Shown piece by piece: positions 23,369 through 34,991 of a stretch of DNA of 60,519 nt (position 1 is the first letter of the stretch; each line of letters begins with the position of its first letter). The DNA comes from Tieghemiomyces parasiticus (Eukaryota > Kickxellomycota > Dimargaritomycetes > Dimargaritales > Dimargaritaceae), in assembly GCA_027575765.1 (NCBI GenBank), contig JANBPT010000181.1:1-60519 (forward strand), read 5' to 3'. The notes under the pieces are model-generated. The model did no database searches and had not been told where the DNA came from. It worked only from the letters and a program-made list of their open reading frames with translations. Both the position numbers and the translations under genes were made by a program.

Positions 23369-23722
23369 AGTTTAATGCGTTTTTCACGTGCCCCCTTCCT
23401 TGTTTCATTTCCTTTTATTGTTTCATGGCGGTTTAAGTGTTGCGCAAGCCACCCCTGTTGTTATTTAGTAAACCCAGAAGCGACGTGTAAACCAACTTTA
23501 GACCTCGCAACGGTTTGGCTTATGCTGGCTTCGAGCAACAATGGGACATGTCAGTTCCCCTCAAACTGATAGATAGGCGAGTCGAAATATTCTGAGGCCC
23601 CGACCAGTTAGCCCAATTTAGCGAAAACGAACTGTTGGTGGGATAAGCCAATGATCTCCGTGGTCCCTTGCCATTTCAAAACTACGACAATCGCACTCTG
23701 ATCTCTTCGCCCTCGCTTCGCC
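23369..23722. promoter_or_regulatory. Spacer before the HisRS gene
   Basis: 354 bases holding the RVB2 3' end and the promoter of the next gene. T-rich just after the stop. No gene or clear motif is recognised. Confidence 0.4.
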
Positions 23723-25585
23723 ATGGCACTACTATCAACAAGCTGTCGGCCTCTCGGTCGATCCTTAGCCGGCCCATTGAGCACTAGGCCGAATCTACGG
23801 GCCCTCCACACCTCGCGAGCCTTGCGGGCCGGAAATGCCAAAGCCGGAGAGTTCAAGCCGCTGCGTGGGATGCACGACTGCTATGGCGACACAATGCGGC
23901 TCTACCAGTTTATCGCGGATACGGGACGCCGCGTGGCCGAGTCTTACGGGTTCAATAAGGTAGGAGGATATCCCACTGCTAACGTTATGTTACTTGTGAC
24001 CGGGTGGTTCTGTGAATTAGGCACTCAAAATGGTGCAGGATCTCACCTGTATCATCCGTTAAAACCACTGATCTATTGCACTTCATATATATATATATAA
24101 TTCCCTTTCATATCTAGATCGAGACACCCTTGCTAGAATACGCCAACCTCGTCGAGCGCAGTCTGGGCCGCGACAGCGACGTCGTGAGTAAGGAACTTTA
24201 CACGTTTGACGATAAGAACGGCAGTCGCGTCGTGATCCGGCCTGAGGGAACCGCCAGTAAGTCGCCCGATCACCACCACTCATTACCGCTCGAGACACCC
24301 AGACTGGCCCACCCTAACGAGACTTAGTGCGCCTTGTCTAACCCGCTCACCCGATCGCTTGATCCCTACGACTATTTATCTCATATGCAATACACCAGGC
24401 GTCACCCGCGCACTGGTCAGCAACCAACTCTTTCAATCCCTCCCCCAGCGTCTATACTACGACGGACCCATGTTTCGCCGCGAACGGCCGCAGAAGGGCC
24501 GACTCCGCCAGTTCCACCAGTTCGGCGTCGAGATGTTTGCTCCACTTAACCCTTCGGTCGACGTGGAACTCATTAGCTTCGCTCGGGATTTTTTAACCGC
24601 CCTAGGCCTCCCGGCTGCCAGCCTTCGTCTCCAGATCAATTCCCTCGGATCCCTTGCCGCCCGCCAGGCTTACCAACGTGACCTACAGGCCTACCTACGG
24701 TCGCATGCTGATAAGCTTTCGGCCGAGAGCATGCGGCGGATTGACAGTAACCCGCTCCGGATCCTGGACTCGAAGGACCCGGGCGATCGAGCCGTTCTCG
24801 ACCAGGACGGTCTCCCGCGGCTGAGTGACCACTGGGAAGCCGGATGCCGCGACCATTACCGCCATGTACTGGCAGGCCTGGACGCTCTGGAGATCACGTA
24901 TGAGCCCCGACCCCAACTGGTCCGTGGGTTGGAGTTTTACGAACATACCGTGTGGGAGTTCACTTGCAGCCAATCCCAAGCCTTAGGGTCCACTCAGGCC
25001 ACTGTACTGGCCGGTGGTCGGTACGATCAACTGGTACAATACCTCGGCGGGCCCCCGGGATTGACCGGGATCGGTTGGGCCGCCGGTGTCGAACGACTGT
25101 CGGTGTTGTTGGTGGAACAAGCGGCCACCGCGGGCGGTACGGACCTGTTATTTCCGGCCCCACGACCAATCTTGGTGTTGACTATCCCAGACGGCGCAGC
25201 CGCTCCACCCGACGTATCGTCGTCGCCGCTGACGGACTTTGCCGAGATTAGTGCCTATGCCTCCCAAGTCGTAACCCATCTGCGCCGCCAGCTAGGTGAA
25301 TTGAAAACGGACCGGGAATCAACGTTGCCTGGTGGGGTAGGGCCCGTCAGTATTCCTTGTGTACTCTACCATCACCCATCCGCCACTGCCCCACAGCAGC
25401 TCCACAAGTCCTTACCTAAGGCGTTGAAAGGTAGTCCCCGGGCCATCTTGCTGGTCGGGTCCAAGGAGATGCGCAACCGGACCGTGTTGGTAAAAGACAC
25501 CGACGGTAAGACACAGGTAGAAAGCTCCCTAGATAACTTGGTCAGCGCCTTGGGATTCCTACGGGCGCCTGGGGCTTCCACATGA
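23723..25585 (+). CDS. HARS: Histidyl-tRNA synthetase, bacterial type, probably mitochondrial
   Basis: Three exons, 23723-23959, 24118-24256 and 24399-25585, with introns of 158 and 142 nt (donors GTAGGA and GTAAGT), giving 520 residues. The first 40 residues are Arg/Ser/Leu-rich and contain ALHTSRALRAG, typical of a mitochondrial presequence. The catalytic core starts at PLRGMHDCYGD. Exon 2 to 3 reads RPEGTASVTRAL. Class II motif 2 is YYDGPMFRRERPQKGRLRQF near 145-164. The histidine-binding motif is RGLEFYEHTVWEF near 300, and motif 3 with LAGGRYDQLVQYLGG near 330. These blocks resemble bacterial HisRS rather than the usual eukaryotic HTS1/HARS type. The C-terminus from about 400 is the anticodon-binding domain. 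It charges tRNA-His. A (TA)n tract lies in intron 1. Confidence 0.88.
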
Positions 25586-26108
25586 TTCGCGAATACGGTT
25601 ATTTTTCTCTACTGCCGTGACTTCCAACGGCTTACTACATTTAGAAGTACAGATAAAAGTTCCTTTGGGTTTGCTTTCAGAGTACAGTGTATTTGCAAAA
25701 TCAAGCGAAATCGATCCTCAATATGTTGCGTATAATGTGGGCACGGATCGCTAGCTGTGGTTGGACACAGATAGCTGCGGAGGTCTGTGTTCAACTGCCC
25801 CTAGGAACACACAAGCCGCTTGACTTCTGGTCTGTTTATTTTTCTGGTGGTGATGGACGGTCGTAGTTTAAGGTTGGGCATCAGCAAGGGGCATCCTGTA
25901 CTTTTTCAAGAAATTCACATTTCTTCCGTCCATCCCTACTTCTGCATCTGCAGTTCTACAGCCAATCCATTTCGACCCCCCCTCCAGTTTTTCTACCTGT
26001 CGTCGGCATCCCATACTGCCCCCCTCCTCACCCGGTCACCTACTTGCCCCCTTATTGCGATCAGCCTTATCCTCTGCCCTCCCCCCTAAAGACCTAAGAA
26101 AACCTACC
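25586..26108. promoter_or_regulatory. Spacer before gamma-tubulin
   Basis: About 520 bases with no recognised gene. The last 130 bases are C/T-rich (runs of CCCCTCC), consistent with the leader of the gamma-tubulin gene. Confidence 0.4.
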
Positions 26109-27876
26109 ATGCCTCGCGAAATCATAACACTGCAAGTCGGCCAATGCGGCAACCAGAGTAAGCCCGGTTCCTGAGCGTATATTACGAGAAGTATTCGCAG
26201 TAGTGCTCGTATACTAATAGACGCTAACCCTAAAGCGACCTTCCCTCTTGCGCACCACATTCCTTCCCTCGGCAGTGGGTACCCAGTTCTGGTCCCGACT
26301 CTGCGCCGAACACGGTATCAGCCCCGATGGCACCCTGGAAGACTTTGCCACTGAAGGTGGTGACCGCAAGGACGTTTTTTTCTACCAGGTAGGTTTAAGT
26401 CTGTAGGCCCTGCGCTTCCCGCGATGCAGAATAATCGGATGTTTCGACACGTGAATAGGACAGAGGACAGGTCACCAATACTAATAGATCCCTCTCATGG
26501 ACATTTTCGCTTGATTACTATACTCCTTTATTTAGGCCGACGATGAACACTACATTCCCCGCGCCCTACTGCTCGATCTGGAACCTAGGGTAAGCATCCC
26601 TGAGATTAAGGGTCAGCCATCTGGCTAGCAAGTCTCGCCGTGCACTCTTTGTCCCCCCCACGGTATATCCTAATTCCCAGCGTACCTCACCTACCCACCA
26701 TTACATTTCCTCTACCCTTTCATTATCCTTTAGGTAATTGATGCCATCACCACGTCGCCATACGGTAACCTGTACAACCCAGAAAATATTTTCTGCTCTA
26801 AAGACGGCGGTGGAGCCGGTAACATTTGGGCTCTGGGTTACTCGCAGGCCGAGAAGGTTGCCGACGATATATTGGACATGGTGGACCGGGAGGCCGAAGG
26901 CAGCGATTCACTAGAAGCATTCATGCTGCTACACTCCATTGCCGGGGGTACCGGGTCGGGTATGGGTTCCTTCCTCCTCGAAAAACTTAATGACCGGTTC
27001 CCAAAGAAGCTGGTGCAAACCTACTCGGTGTTTCCCAACAACGAAGAGGTGTCAGATGTGGTGGTGCAGCCTTACAACTCACTGCTCAGTCTGAAGCGCT
27101 TGACCAGTAACGCCGACTGCGTAGTGGTGCTAGACAACTCGGCCCTGAGTCGAATCATCGCCGACCGCCTGCACATCCAGAACCCGTCATTCGCGCAAAC
27201 CAACCAGCTCGTATCAACCGTCATGGCGGCCAGCACCCAAACCCTGCGGTACCCCGGGTACATGAACAACGACCTGGTCAGCATCGTGGCCTCGTTGATC
27301 CCCACCCCCAAGTGCCACTACCTCACGACAGCCTACACCCCGTTCACTAGTGACAGCGTCGAGAACGCCAAGACCATTCGTCGCACCACTGTATTCGACG
27401 TCATGTACCGCCTACTCAAACCGCAGAACAGGCTCGTATCCACGCCGGCCCTCAAGCGCAATTGCTACATCTCGCTATTCAACATCATCCAGGGCGACAC
27501 CGACTCCACCGAGGTGCACGAGTCCCTGCTCCGGATCCGTGAGCGGCGCCTGGCCCCTTTCATCCCCTGGGGCCCGGCTAGTATCCAGGTAGCCCTCACC
27601 CGCAAGTCACCCTACCTCCGGACTAACCACCGCGTCAGTGGTTTGATGCTCGCCAACCACACCAGTATTGCCTCACTGTTTAAACGCACCCTCGACCAGT
27701 ACGATAGGCTTCGCAAGCGTAATGCGTTCCTGGACCAGTTCCGCCGCGAGGCCATGTTCGCCGACAACCTGGACGAGTTTGACGAATCTCGCGAAGTTGT
27801 TCAGGATATGGTCAACGAGTATAAGGCCTGTGAAACTCCAGACTACCTCCAGTTTGGGCAGCCCAAGGCCGAGTAA
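26109..27876 (+). CDS. TUBG: Gamma-tubulin
   Basis: Four exons, 26109-26157, 26276-26388, 26536-26589 and 26734-27876, with introns of 118, 147 and 144 nt (donors GTAAGC, GTAGGT, GTAAGC). Total 452 residues, the normal length. The start [16 protein letters not shown] is specific for gamma-tubulin. The GTP-binding glycine loop GGTGSGMG lies at residue 143. The C-terminal part shows the gamma-specific block [16 protein letters not shown] followed by [13 protein letters not shown]. It nucleates microtubules at the spindle pole body as part of the gamma-tubulin complex with GCP2/GCP3. Every splice junction restores family residues exactly, e.g. the split codon giving Met after GNQ, so the model is firm. 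Confidence 0.96.
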
Positions 27877-28424
27877 AGTGAAATAAGGGGGAGGTCGGTG
27901 GTCGTCAGAAACTTCGAAACGCACCTTGTGAGAGGGAAAGTGTGGCTCTAGCTGACGGCAGCGATTTCCCTAACCTATAGCACCACCAGAGATTTTTTTT
28001 CCTTTCTTCAAACTTGGGCCTGGTCGCTGATTCTATTTATCTGTAATCTCCATTCGTATGTTTCCTTAAGTTCATTAATCGCAGCCTCCTCTAGTCTCAA
28101 TTCTCGAATACGGTTGAAAGTGCTCGCTCAGTAGAAATTTTAATTTGATGTGGTAGATGGAAGAGATGCTATCTAGTTGGAATGCAGGTTAAAAAAATGC
28201 ACTCGCAGTCGGCGGGGCAGAAGGAAGATAGTGCAATCGGAAGTAAAAGTGTAGGTGTCAAGCGAGCGGAAGTGGACATGGTGTGTGCGAAAGAGTCGAC
28301 CCCCTAGGGTAGCCAGCTGGTGACATCCTAGGATTCCTAAGGAAAAGTAGACTCGGTGATATGAAGCCGTGCAAGGAGGGAGTGGGCTCTTCAAGGGCCA
28401 GATGGTTATGAAGCAAACTCGCAT
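27877..28424. other. Convergent 3' region after gamma-tubulin
   Basis: AT-rich spacer between convergent genes, with a T-run near 27993-28000 and ATTTTAATTTG near 28137. Minus-strand open frames at 28173-28424 lie beyond the stop of the small secreted protein. No supported gene. Confidence 0.4.
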
Positions 28425-28655
28425 CTACATGATGACACAGTCGGCGTAGACAATCATGTTGTTGGTGCCGGGGGTATCCTCAACGGGGGCGGGCGCGTCC
28501 TTGGTGGAGATGGGGTGCTCGAGATTGGTGCGAGGGCACGGGACGGCGGCGGAACCAGCGGCAGTGGTAGCAGGGACGGGCTCAGTCGGGTGGGGAGCGG
28601 TCATGGCGGTGCTGACCAGCAGCAGGGTGACGACGACGGCGTTAGTGAACTGCAT
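28425..28655 (-). CDS. Small secreted protein, 76 residues
   Basis: A 76-residue ORF from the ATG at 28655. Residues 1-20 (MQFTNAVVVTLLLVSTAMTA) form a clear signal peptide with likely cleavage after TA. The mature part is Pro/Thr/Ala-rich, then PCPRTNLEHPISTKDAPAP and a C-terminal hydrophobic bit ending ADCVIM. It has two cysteines in the mature chain (residues 40 and 73), so one disulfide is possible. No family is recognised. A TATA box lies about 165 bases upstream within a segment that resembles the promoter of the other small secreted protein at 43736-44254. I infer secretion, perhaps as a cell-wall or effector-like protein; the role is unknown. The GC-rich coding composition against an AT-richer surround supports a real gene. 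Confidence 0.65.
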   Translation of the reverse strand: MQFTNAVVVTLLLVSTAMTAPHPTEPVPATTAAGSAAVPCPRTNLEHPISTKDAPAPVEDTPGTNNMIVYADCVIM

Positions 28656-31264
28656 GTTGCAAGCGGTGCGGGTGAGGGTGTGGGTGGGGTGGGGTGTTGT
28701 TGGTTTAATGGAATAGGTAAAAGGCGTTGTAAGTGCGAATAAAGCTAAGTGGTGGTAGTGGATGCAGGGGAAGTGGGGTGAGGTGGATGATGGCCAAGGA
28801 AGCGAGCGGCTGATGCCATATTTATATACAAAATAAAGCCCATCGAGAATTGGACAGGCCACCTTGATCGGTGAACCCTACCAGTTCGGCCCTGAGCAGC
28901 ACTTGGTCCATCAAATCACGGCTGCCTCCCTTTACCGCAGTCGCTGCTCTCCCTTTCTCTTGCTTCTCTAGGATCTACTTCAATCTGAGATACTAGTATC
29001 TATTGTTCAATGCCCTAATAATGATTTAACTGTAGGGGAGTATTAAGTATTACAGTAAGACCGGCTTGAACCTCGTATGGTTGCCAAGCCGCCGCTGACT
29101 TCTAGGTCTAGAGTAACAAGGTAGTCAGCTCCCGCTAGCGATCCGATATTAGACTGCGGTGATTGGGCAGACCAACCACCCCAAATGATACGGTAACTCC
29201 TACTCAACCTTCCGGAGCGGGGTTATGGGAGAGGGACTCAAGTAGCCATAGCCACTCGGGCGGATGGTGATAGGCGGAGGTGATTTGGTATAACTCTGGT
29301 TACCGCCTTTCCATTGTCGACTTGATCTCCTTGCTAGCTTCCCCAGATGAAATGGGGCTCATGGTTGAGGGACGTGGTGGTACTGTGAAGGCTGGCGTAT
29401 TTTTAGGGTCACTGTGAAGTCCTTTGCCGCAGCGCCAGCAAGATCTCTAGCCTACGTATCTCCTATGAACTACTAAGGGCTTGGGTGCATGGCCAATTGG
29501 AGAAAGCGTGTCATTTTCGTGTCGCCTGTGGCCCCGTCCAGAAGGCCTCGACACAGATCATACTATACTATTCGGCGGTCTAACGTTAAAGAACTGCGCC
29601 GCAGAACTGTGTAGCACAATGTAGCCGGGGCTCCACTAAACCTCCCTTCGACTGATCGCTCTTGGTCGCGTCACTATCCTTCCCCTACCTCAGTCCCAGA
29701 CCTCTAGAAAGAAGATGCTGCACAACGTGTAGAACGTCCTAGTCCTACGTGACGCGAGGCCGACCTTCATCTTTACTTTTCGTTTATCCGAATGTACGGG
29801 ACGCCGCAGCGTGGTACAACCCGTGGTGGGTCGTGTAACGGCACCGACAAGGATCGCCACCTCGGCTAAAGGTGACCCTGCGGCGGTCCGATCAGCTACG
29901 CTCCTGTCGTGGGATAGTGAGGAGGAGAAGGGACAAGCCGGTGGTGGTACGGAAAATTCCTTCAGTGTGCTAAGCTCAACTATTCCGGGATCAGGAATGG
30001 CGTCGACCGGCAGAATCGTGAAGATAACGAGAAAAGGAGGTGGGATAGGAGCGTCGCGGTCTCCATCGAGGCATTACCTTACAATGCTGTCCTTTGTGAT
30101 ATCCTAAAGTAGTACGCCATGGTATGTAAAAACTGAGGTATTTCGACGTTTTCATGGCCGGTAGAAGAACTGTATTTCCTCCTCTGAGTCCCAATATCCT
30201 GTTATCGGCGTGTAGTTTTAGTAGAGTAGCCGGAGTGCCATGCAGCTAGGCCGAAGTATGGGCCGCCAGCAGATGACCTTGTGCGAGGTAACTTGTGTTC
30301 TCGGCACTACCAGAGCTGATACCCATGGTACGCTCTGCGAGCCTGCCCCAACTGCAGCGACTGTTCACTGCCATTGGTCGTCCAACATACCGGCAAGCTT
30401 CTGTTCTACCCAACTGATCCGTCCGTCTAACCTGGTCATAGATTGGGCGGTAAACCACCAATATTACTATGGGGCTATCCGTTTACAGATCCCGGAGGTG
30501 ACAGCCAAGGTTCCTCGCAGGAATGATGTCAGATCTTCGACCTTTTCCTGCTGAATGGTACCAACGGTTGACTTCATACCTCCACATTGGCGGCCTGACC
30601 GAGTGCAGCGCATTAAATTCGTTACAGCCTACAAACGACACTATGTGATTTGCAAAGCGGACAATCCCACGGGGTGCAGAAGTTTGGAAACCGAATCGTC
30701 TAAGGGCGCATTGTTGGAAGCATAAGAGTCTGATACTCGAACGCGGCTTCCAATGCATATTACGGCACGGTGAATAGGTGGGCGTCAGGTAAAGTATTGA
30801 TCACCCTACCCGCCTTACAAAACAGATCGATAAGCAAGGGGCATAGCCTCTCTCATACAGCGGAGAACAGCCATGACGGGCTTTGGATTAGCTGCATCCT
30901 TTGGTTACCTTCGTCGACTCATGGCCTCGTTGAGGGAAGACCGTGGTAGCCTCGGCGGACCCCCTCTCCTCCTATAGTACTGCGTTAATCGAAGAGCGGA
31001 GCTTTAAACCCAAATATACCTCGCCCCATCACAATAGACGACACAACGTTTTGATTGGCTCCTGTGATACGCCTGTCGTCGGATGAGCTACCTAAAGCTC
31101 ATTCCAGTCATTGTTTACCTAATGTATGATAGCAGGTCGACAGTGCCGCCTGCTTCACCCTTGCTGCGCGACATTCTTAGGCATGCCTTCTGAGCAGCCT
31201 TTCCATCCGCCTTTCCGATTGCCCTAGCTTAAACCTCCATTCATTCCACCTTCACCGTGTAACG
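28656..31264. other. 2.6 kb spacer with no supported gene
   Basis: The first 170 bases hold the promoter of the small secreted gene. The remainder to about 31.1 kb has near-even base composition, many stops in all frames and no open frame longer than about 105 codons. I recognise no domain, tRNA or transposon protein in it. The last 100 bases before 31265 are C/T-rich, as expected for the APC7 leader. Confidence 0.4.
28819..28830 (-). promoter_or_regulatory. TATA box of the 76-residue secreted protein gene
   Basis: On the minus strand this reads TGTATATAAATA, about 165 bases upstream of the ATG at 28655. Just upstream of it is a block (AAAATA, then CCCATCGAGAAT as read on the plus strand) that resembles the region beside the TATA of the 44254 gene. 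The sequence between TATA and ATG is C/T-rich with CCACC repeats. Confidence 0.6.
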
Positions 31265-34200
31265 ATGCAGGACCGCGCCGCCTTCCACACGGAGGTTGTC
31301 CTGGCACAAGCCACCGAGCTCGCGAAGCAGCAACTGAACGAATCAGCCGAATACCTTGTAAGTGTGCCCACATCGACCGCCCCTTCTCCCAAAGCACAAT
31401 CAGAGCCCTCCTGGAGTCCTCGTACAGACCAGGTATACTATGTCGAAACACCACTACACGCTCAACTCGTAGACTTATACCCCGACCCCATCCATTCGCA
31501 TATATGCCCCCCTCGCCAACTCCGGCTCCTCTAGTGCCATCTAATTATCTCCTACTCCAAACGTTCGAGTGTCACAACTGGTATCCAATCAACCAAAACC
31601 AACCTTTTACTGGCCAAGGCCCATCTACTCCTCGGCAATGTGATCAGGCCGCAGGGCCAATGGAGACGCGCTGCCTCCCAGTACGAAGACGCGCTCAATT
31701 TGCTGCAACCCGACCAGGGCCTAGCCAGCATCGTCTCGGCCGATGTGACCACGCGCTCCCTGATCACCGCCCTCCACGCGGCGCTCTGCCAAACTTATCA
31801 CCTCTTGGGCCGACCAAAACTCGCTCTGTACCATCTGGGTCGGGTACCCGAGACGGAACGAACTCTGGCGCTCACCCAAATCCTAGCTGAGGCCAGTGAA
31901 AAGCTAGGCAATCGGGAAGTGGCGATCCAAGCCCAGAGGTCCCTCCTACAACGGCAGCCCTATGCATTGGAGTCCATCATGGCCCTCGCCCGACTTGGAG
32001 TGCCATGGGACGAGGTCAATGCTCAGCTCTCGTCCGGCCCGCTCCCGGTTTGGTTGGGCGACCTCACGCACGTCTTGTATGCCAGCAAGGACCCTACGAG
32101 CTCGGGTAAGTGTTCGCCCACCCCATGGCTGAGGTTTGGCTTCGGACTGGAGGGGAGGCTAAACAAATAGTAAACTGCTACTCCGGCCGCTTTCTAACCC
32201 TGGGGTATAGCCTTGAATGCGCCCACTGCTCCCGACCCGCCAACACTCTCCGCCCAGCCCCTGAGTCTCTTCAGCGGTGTCGCGCCCTCGAAACAGCCCT
32301 TTTCCCGAACAACCCCGACCTCGTGCTGGCCGCCGCACATTTCTACCAAGCCAACCACGAGCCCATCCCAGCGTTCTACCTCCTATCCCAGCTTCATGCC
32401 GCGTACCCAGCCAACGTGCACGGCATGGATATCTACGCCAGTCTCATGAAGACCCAGGGCAACCCTACTCTAATTAGCAAGTAAGTACCGCCAACAGACT
32501 GCTATTTGATCGAACGTGGAAGCTTTTAACGTACTCAGCCTGGCCATTGGTAAAAGGGGTTGCTACTAACGTCTTCACGACCGGATTATCGTATAAATGC
32601 CTCCGTCCAGGCTGGCCGACGAAGTACGGAACGCCCACTCAGACAGCCCCGAACGGTGGGTAATCATGGCCCATTACTGCACGACCCAGAACCAATACAC
32701 ACGGGCACTGACGTTTGTGACCAAGGCCTTGGCGCTCCGGCCGACATACCACCACGCTTTGGTCACGCAGGGAAATCTATACTTAGCGTTGCGTGACCCG
32801 GTAAATGCCGTAACGAGTTTTCGACAGGCCGCCCGGCTCTACCCTGACCTGGCCACGCAGCAGGGCCTCACCGAGGCCTATCTGGACTTGGGGCGATTCC
32901 AGGACGCCTATGTACTCGCCAAGGCTGTCCACGAAGCCGCGCCGCATCACCCTGTGGCCATCACTTTGCTTGGCATCGTGCTCTCCCAGAGTACTGAGAC
33001 ACAATCCCGCGCTATAGCCCTGCTAACCGACGCCCTGCAACGCGACCCTAAATACACCGAGGCCGTCATTGGACTGGCGTCGATCCACGTCGCTCAGAAG
33101 CAGTGGGAGGAAGCCATCGCTCTTTTTACTAAGTACCTACCCTACAACGATACAGGGTTCATGCGCACGCGGTACGCTGATATTCTAACACTATCCGGGG
33201 AGCTGCACCAAGCGCAAATTGAATACAACACGGCCTTGAGGTAATTATGATGCGATATGACAGAGCATGTGCACAACGTCGAGAAATGGAACGCTCGTCT
33301 TGTTACGTTGGTAACCCGTAGTTGCAGTACCAGCGCTGATATCCCTGTAATCCACACGCCAACGCGACACCACCGATTCTTTTTTTATTGTTTTCTGCCA
33401 CCCTCCCCCAGCCTCGAACCTGGCTATGAAAAGGCTAAGGAAGGACTGGCCCGCATCGAACAGATATTGGCAGACAACGAGGCCGACTACGCCACCGATG
33501 ACGGTGAAAGTGAAGAGGGTCTCACCGATGAGGAAGGATTGGATGGGACAGAGGAAGACGAACTCGATTTGGACGCGGATCTCGAAGAAGCCGACATTGA
33601 GGTGGAGTACGAAGACCTATCTACGGAAGAATTAGAGGATGCTTCCGGACCGAGTGGCATACCTATTGATTACACTCCAGCACCAGAGACTGGACATAGT
33701 TTCCGCCCGCGGGCCGATTCGCAGTGGTCCGTTACCACGGGGCCTTCGCCGGTCGGCTCGCTCGAGTCCGCCGACCCATTTGCCCACGACCGCAGCACCC
33801 TGGCCTGGGCCACCCCGTCCGATGTCAACCAGTCTTCCGATAGCGCCACCCCTAGCCTGGCCATACACGCAGACCCCCGCGGGTTGGCGGTACGACGACT
33901 CCCACCGGCCCCGCCGCGCAACCACCACGCGGGTCGCGGCTTTGACGGAGGTTTTGCTCGACCAACTCCCCTTCAACGCCCTGGTACCGGTGGCATGGCT
34001 ACCCATACTACCGGTTCCCCCGATACGGACACACCAGCTTTCCCCTCCCGCCTCAATTTCCTCGCCGAGCCTGGGGCAGGGAGGCCCGGGCGGGCGCTGT
34101 TCCACGCCATGGAGACCCCACTCCATCCGGGCCTGGTCTACTCTGCCACTGCGGGCGATACGGTCACCCCGGCGGCCGTCACTCCCTTGGCTCGTGTCGC

Positions 34201-34426
34201 TGGTCCGGAATCCACAGCGCCTACTGCGGTTGATGCTACCACCACCACTACTGGCCCAGTAACCCTGCATTCGCTCCGCTCACCCCCTGTATCGCACCTC
34301 GAGACCGCCATGACACCAGTCGTTTCGTCTCTCCCTGTCCCTCGGATCGATTTCAAGGCCCTGGTCCACGGTGATTTAGGCGATGAAGGCGGTGAATACA
34401 GCGGAGAAGATATGGTGGAGGATTGA
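31265..34426 (+). CDS. APC7: Anaphase-promoting complex subunit 7-like TPR protein
   Basis: Five exons: 31265-31357, 31535-32105, 32258-32480, 32611-33240 and 33412-34426, with introns of 177, 152, 130 and 171 nt. Donors are GTAAGT three times and GTAATT once; all frames join. Total 843 residues. Exons 2-4 encode TPR helices matching human APC7 in order: LLAKAHLLLGN, then SQYEDAL, then ASEKLGNREVAI, then the diagnostic HGMDIYASLMKTQGN (human KGMDVYGYLLAREG), then ERWVIMAHY (human EPWVVSGCH) and YNTALSLEPGYEKAKEGLAR. From about residue 530 a very acidic region follows, then about 250 disordered Ser/Thr/Pro-rich residues, longer than in human APC7. APC/C is the mitotic ubiquitin ligase; APC7 is a scaffold TPR subunit beside APC3, APC6 and APC8. 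The N-terminal junction (exon 1 to 2) is the weakest. Confidence 0.8.
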
Positions 34427-34991
34427 CGTATCCCTCACCGCTAATGGTTACCAAATAAAACTCGGGCTTAACTGCGCAGCGTGTAGTAAGCAAGACGGTT
34501 TCACCAGTATCATCGGTTGTATTGTTTTTTTTTTCTTCTTGATCCCAGCTTGGCTTACGCTCGGACCGACGAGCAACGACCATCAGATTCACGTGAGGTT
34601 CAATTTACCCCGCCCATTACATCTTAGCAGCCTTGAATTCCGAACGGGTGGGACCGTCTGTTTAGACAATGCAAAAGTGTAAGGCATGTGTATACGCGGA
34701 TAGTCGTCGTCACCTTGCAATCTTCCAGCCTTTCAACTAGGCGTCACATCTGCGGCCCACCAACTAGTCTCGTTGCATTGTACGATTCGCTTTGCCACAA
34801 TCCCACCTCGTCTAGAACCAATACCAATACTGTAGCTATACTACCCCGACTGGTTCCTATCCCTCGACATCAATCCGATCCCCTGTAAGGCTGATTGCCG
34901 TTGCGGCGACGAGCTCAGCGGTTCTTTCGCACCTTCTCCTCATTTCCAAATTCTCTTCGAAATTCCCCTAACCTGAGTCGGAGCCAGAGCC
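34427..34991. promoter_or_regulatory. Spacer before NDC1
   Basis: 565 bases between two genes on the same strand, holding the APC7 3' end and the NDC1 promoter. A T-run lies near 34524-34533. No gene is supported. Confidence 0.4.

Noticed and set aside
24085..24100. TA dinucleotide tract in the first HisRS intron
   Set aside because: A short microsatellite within an intron; no function or unusual length.
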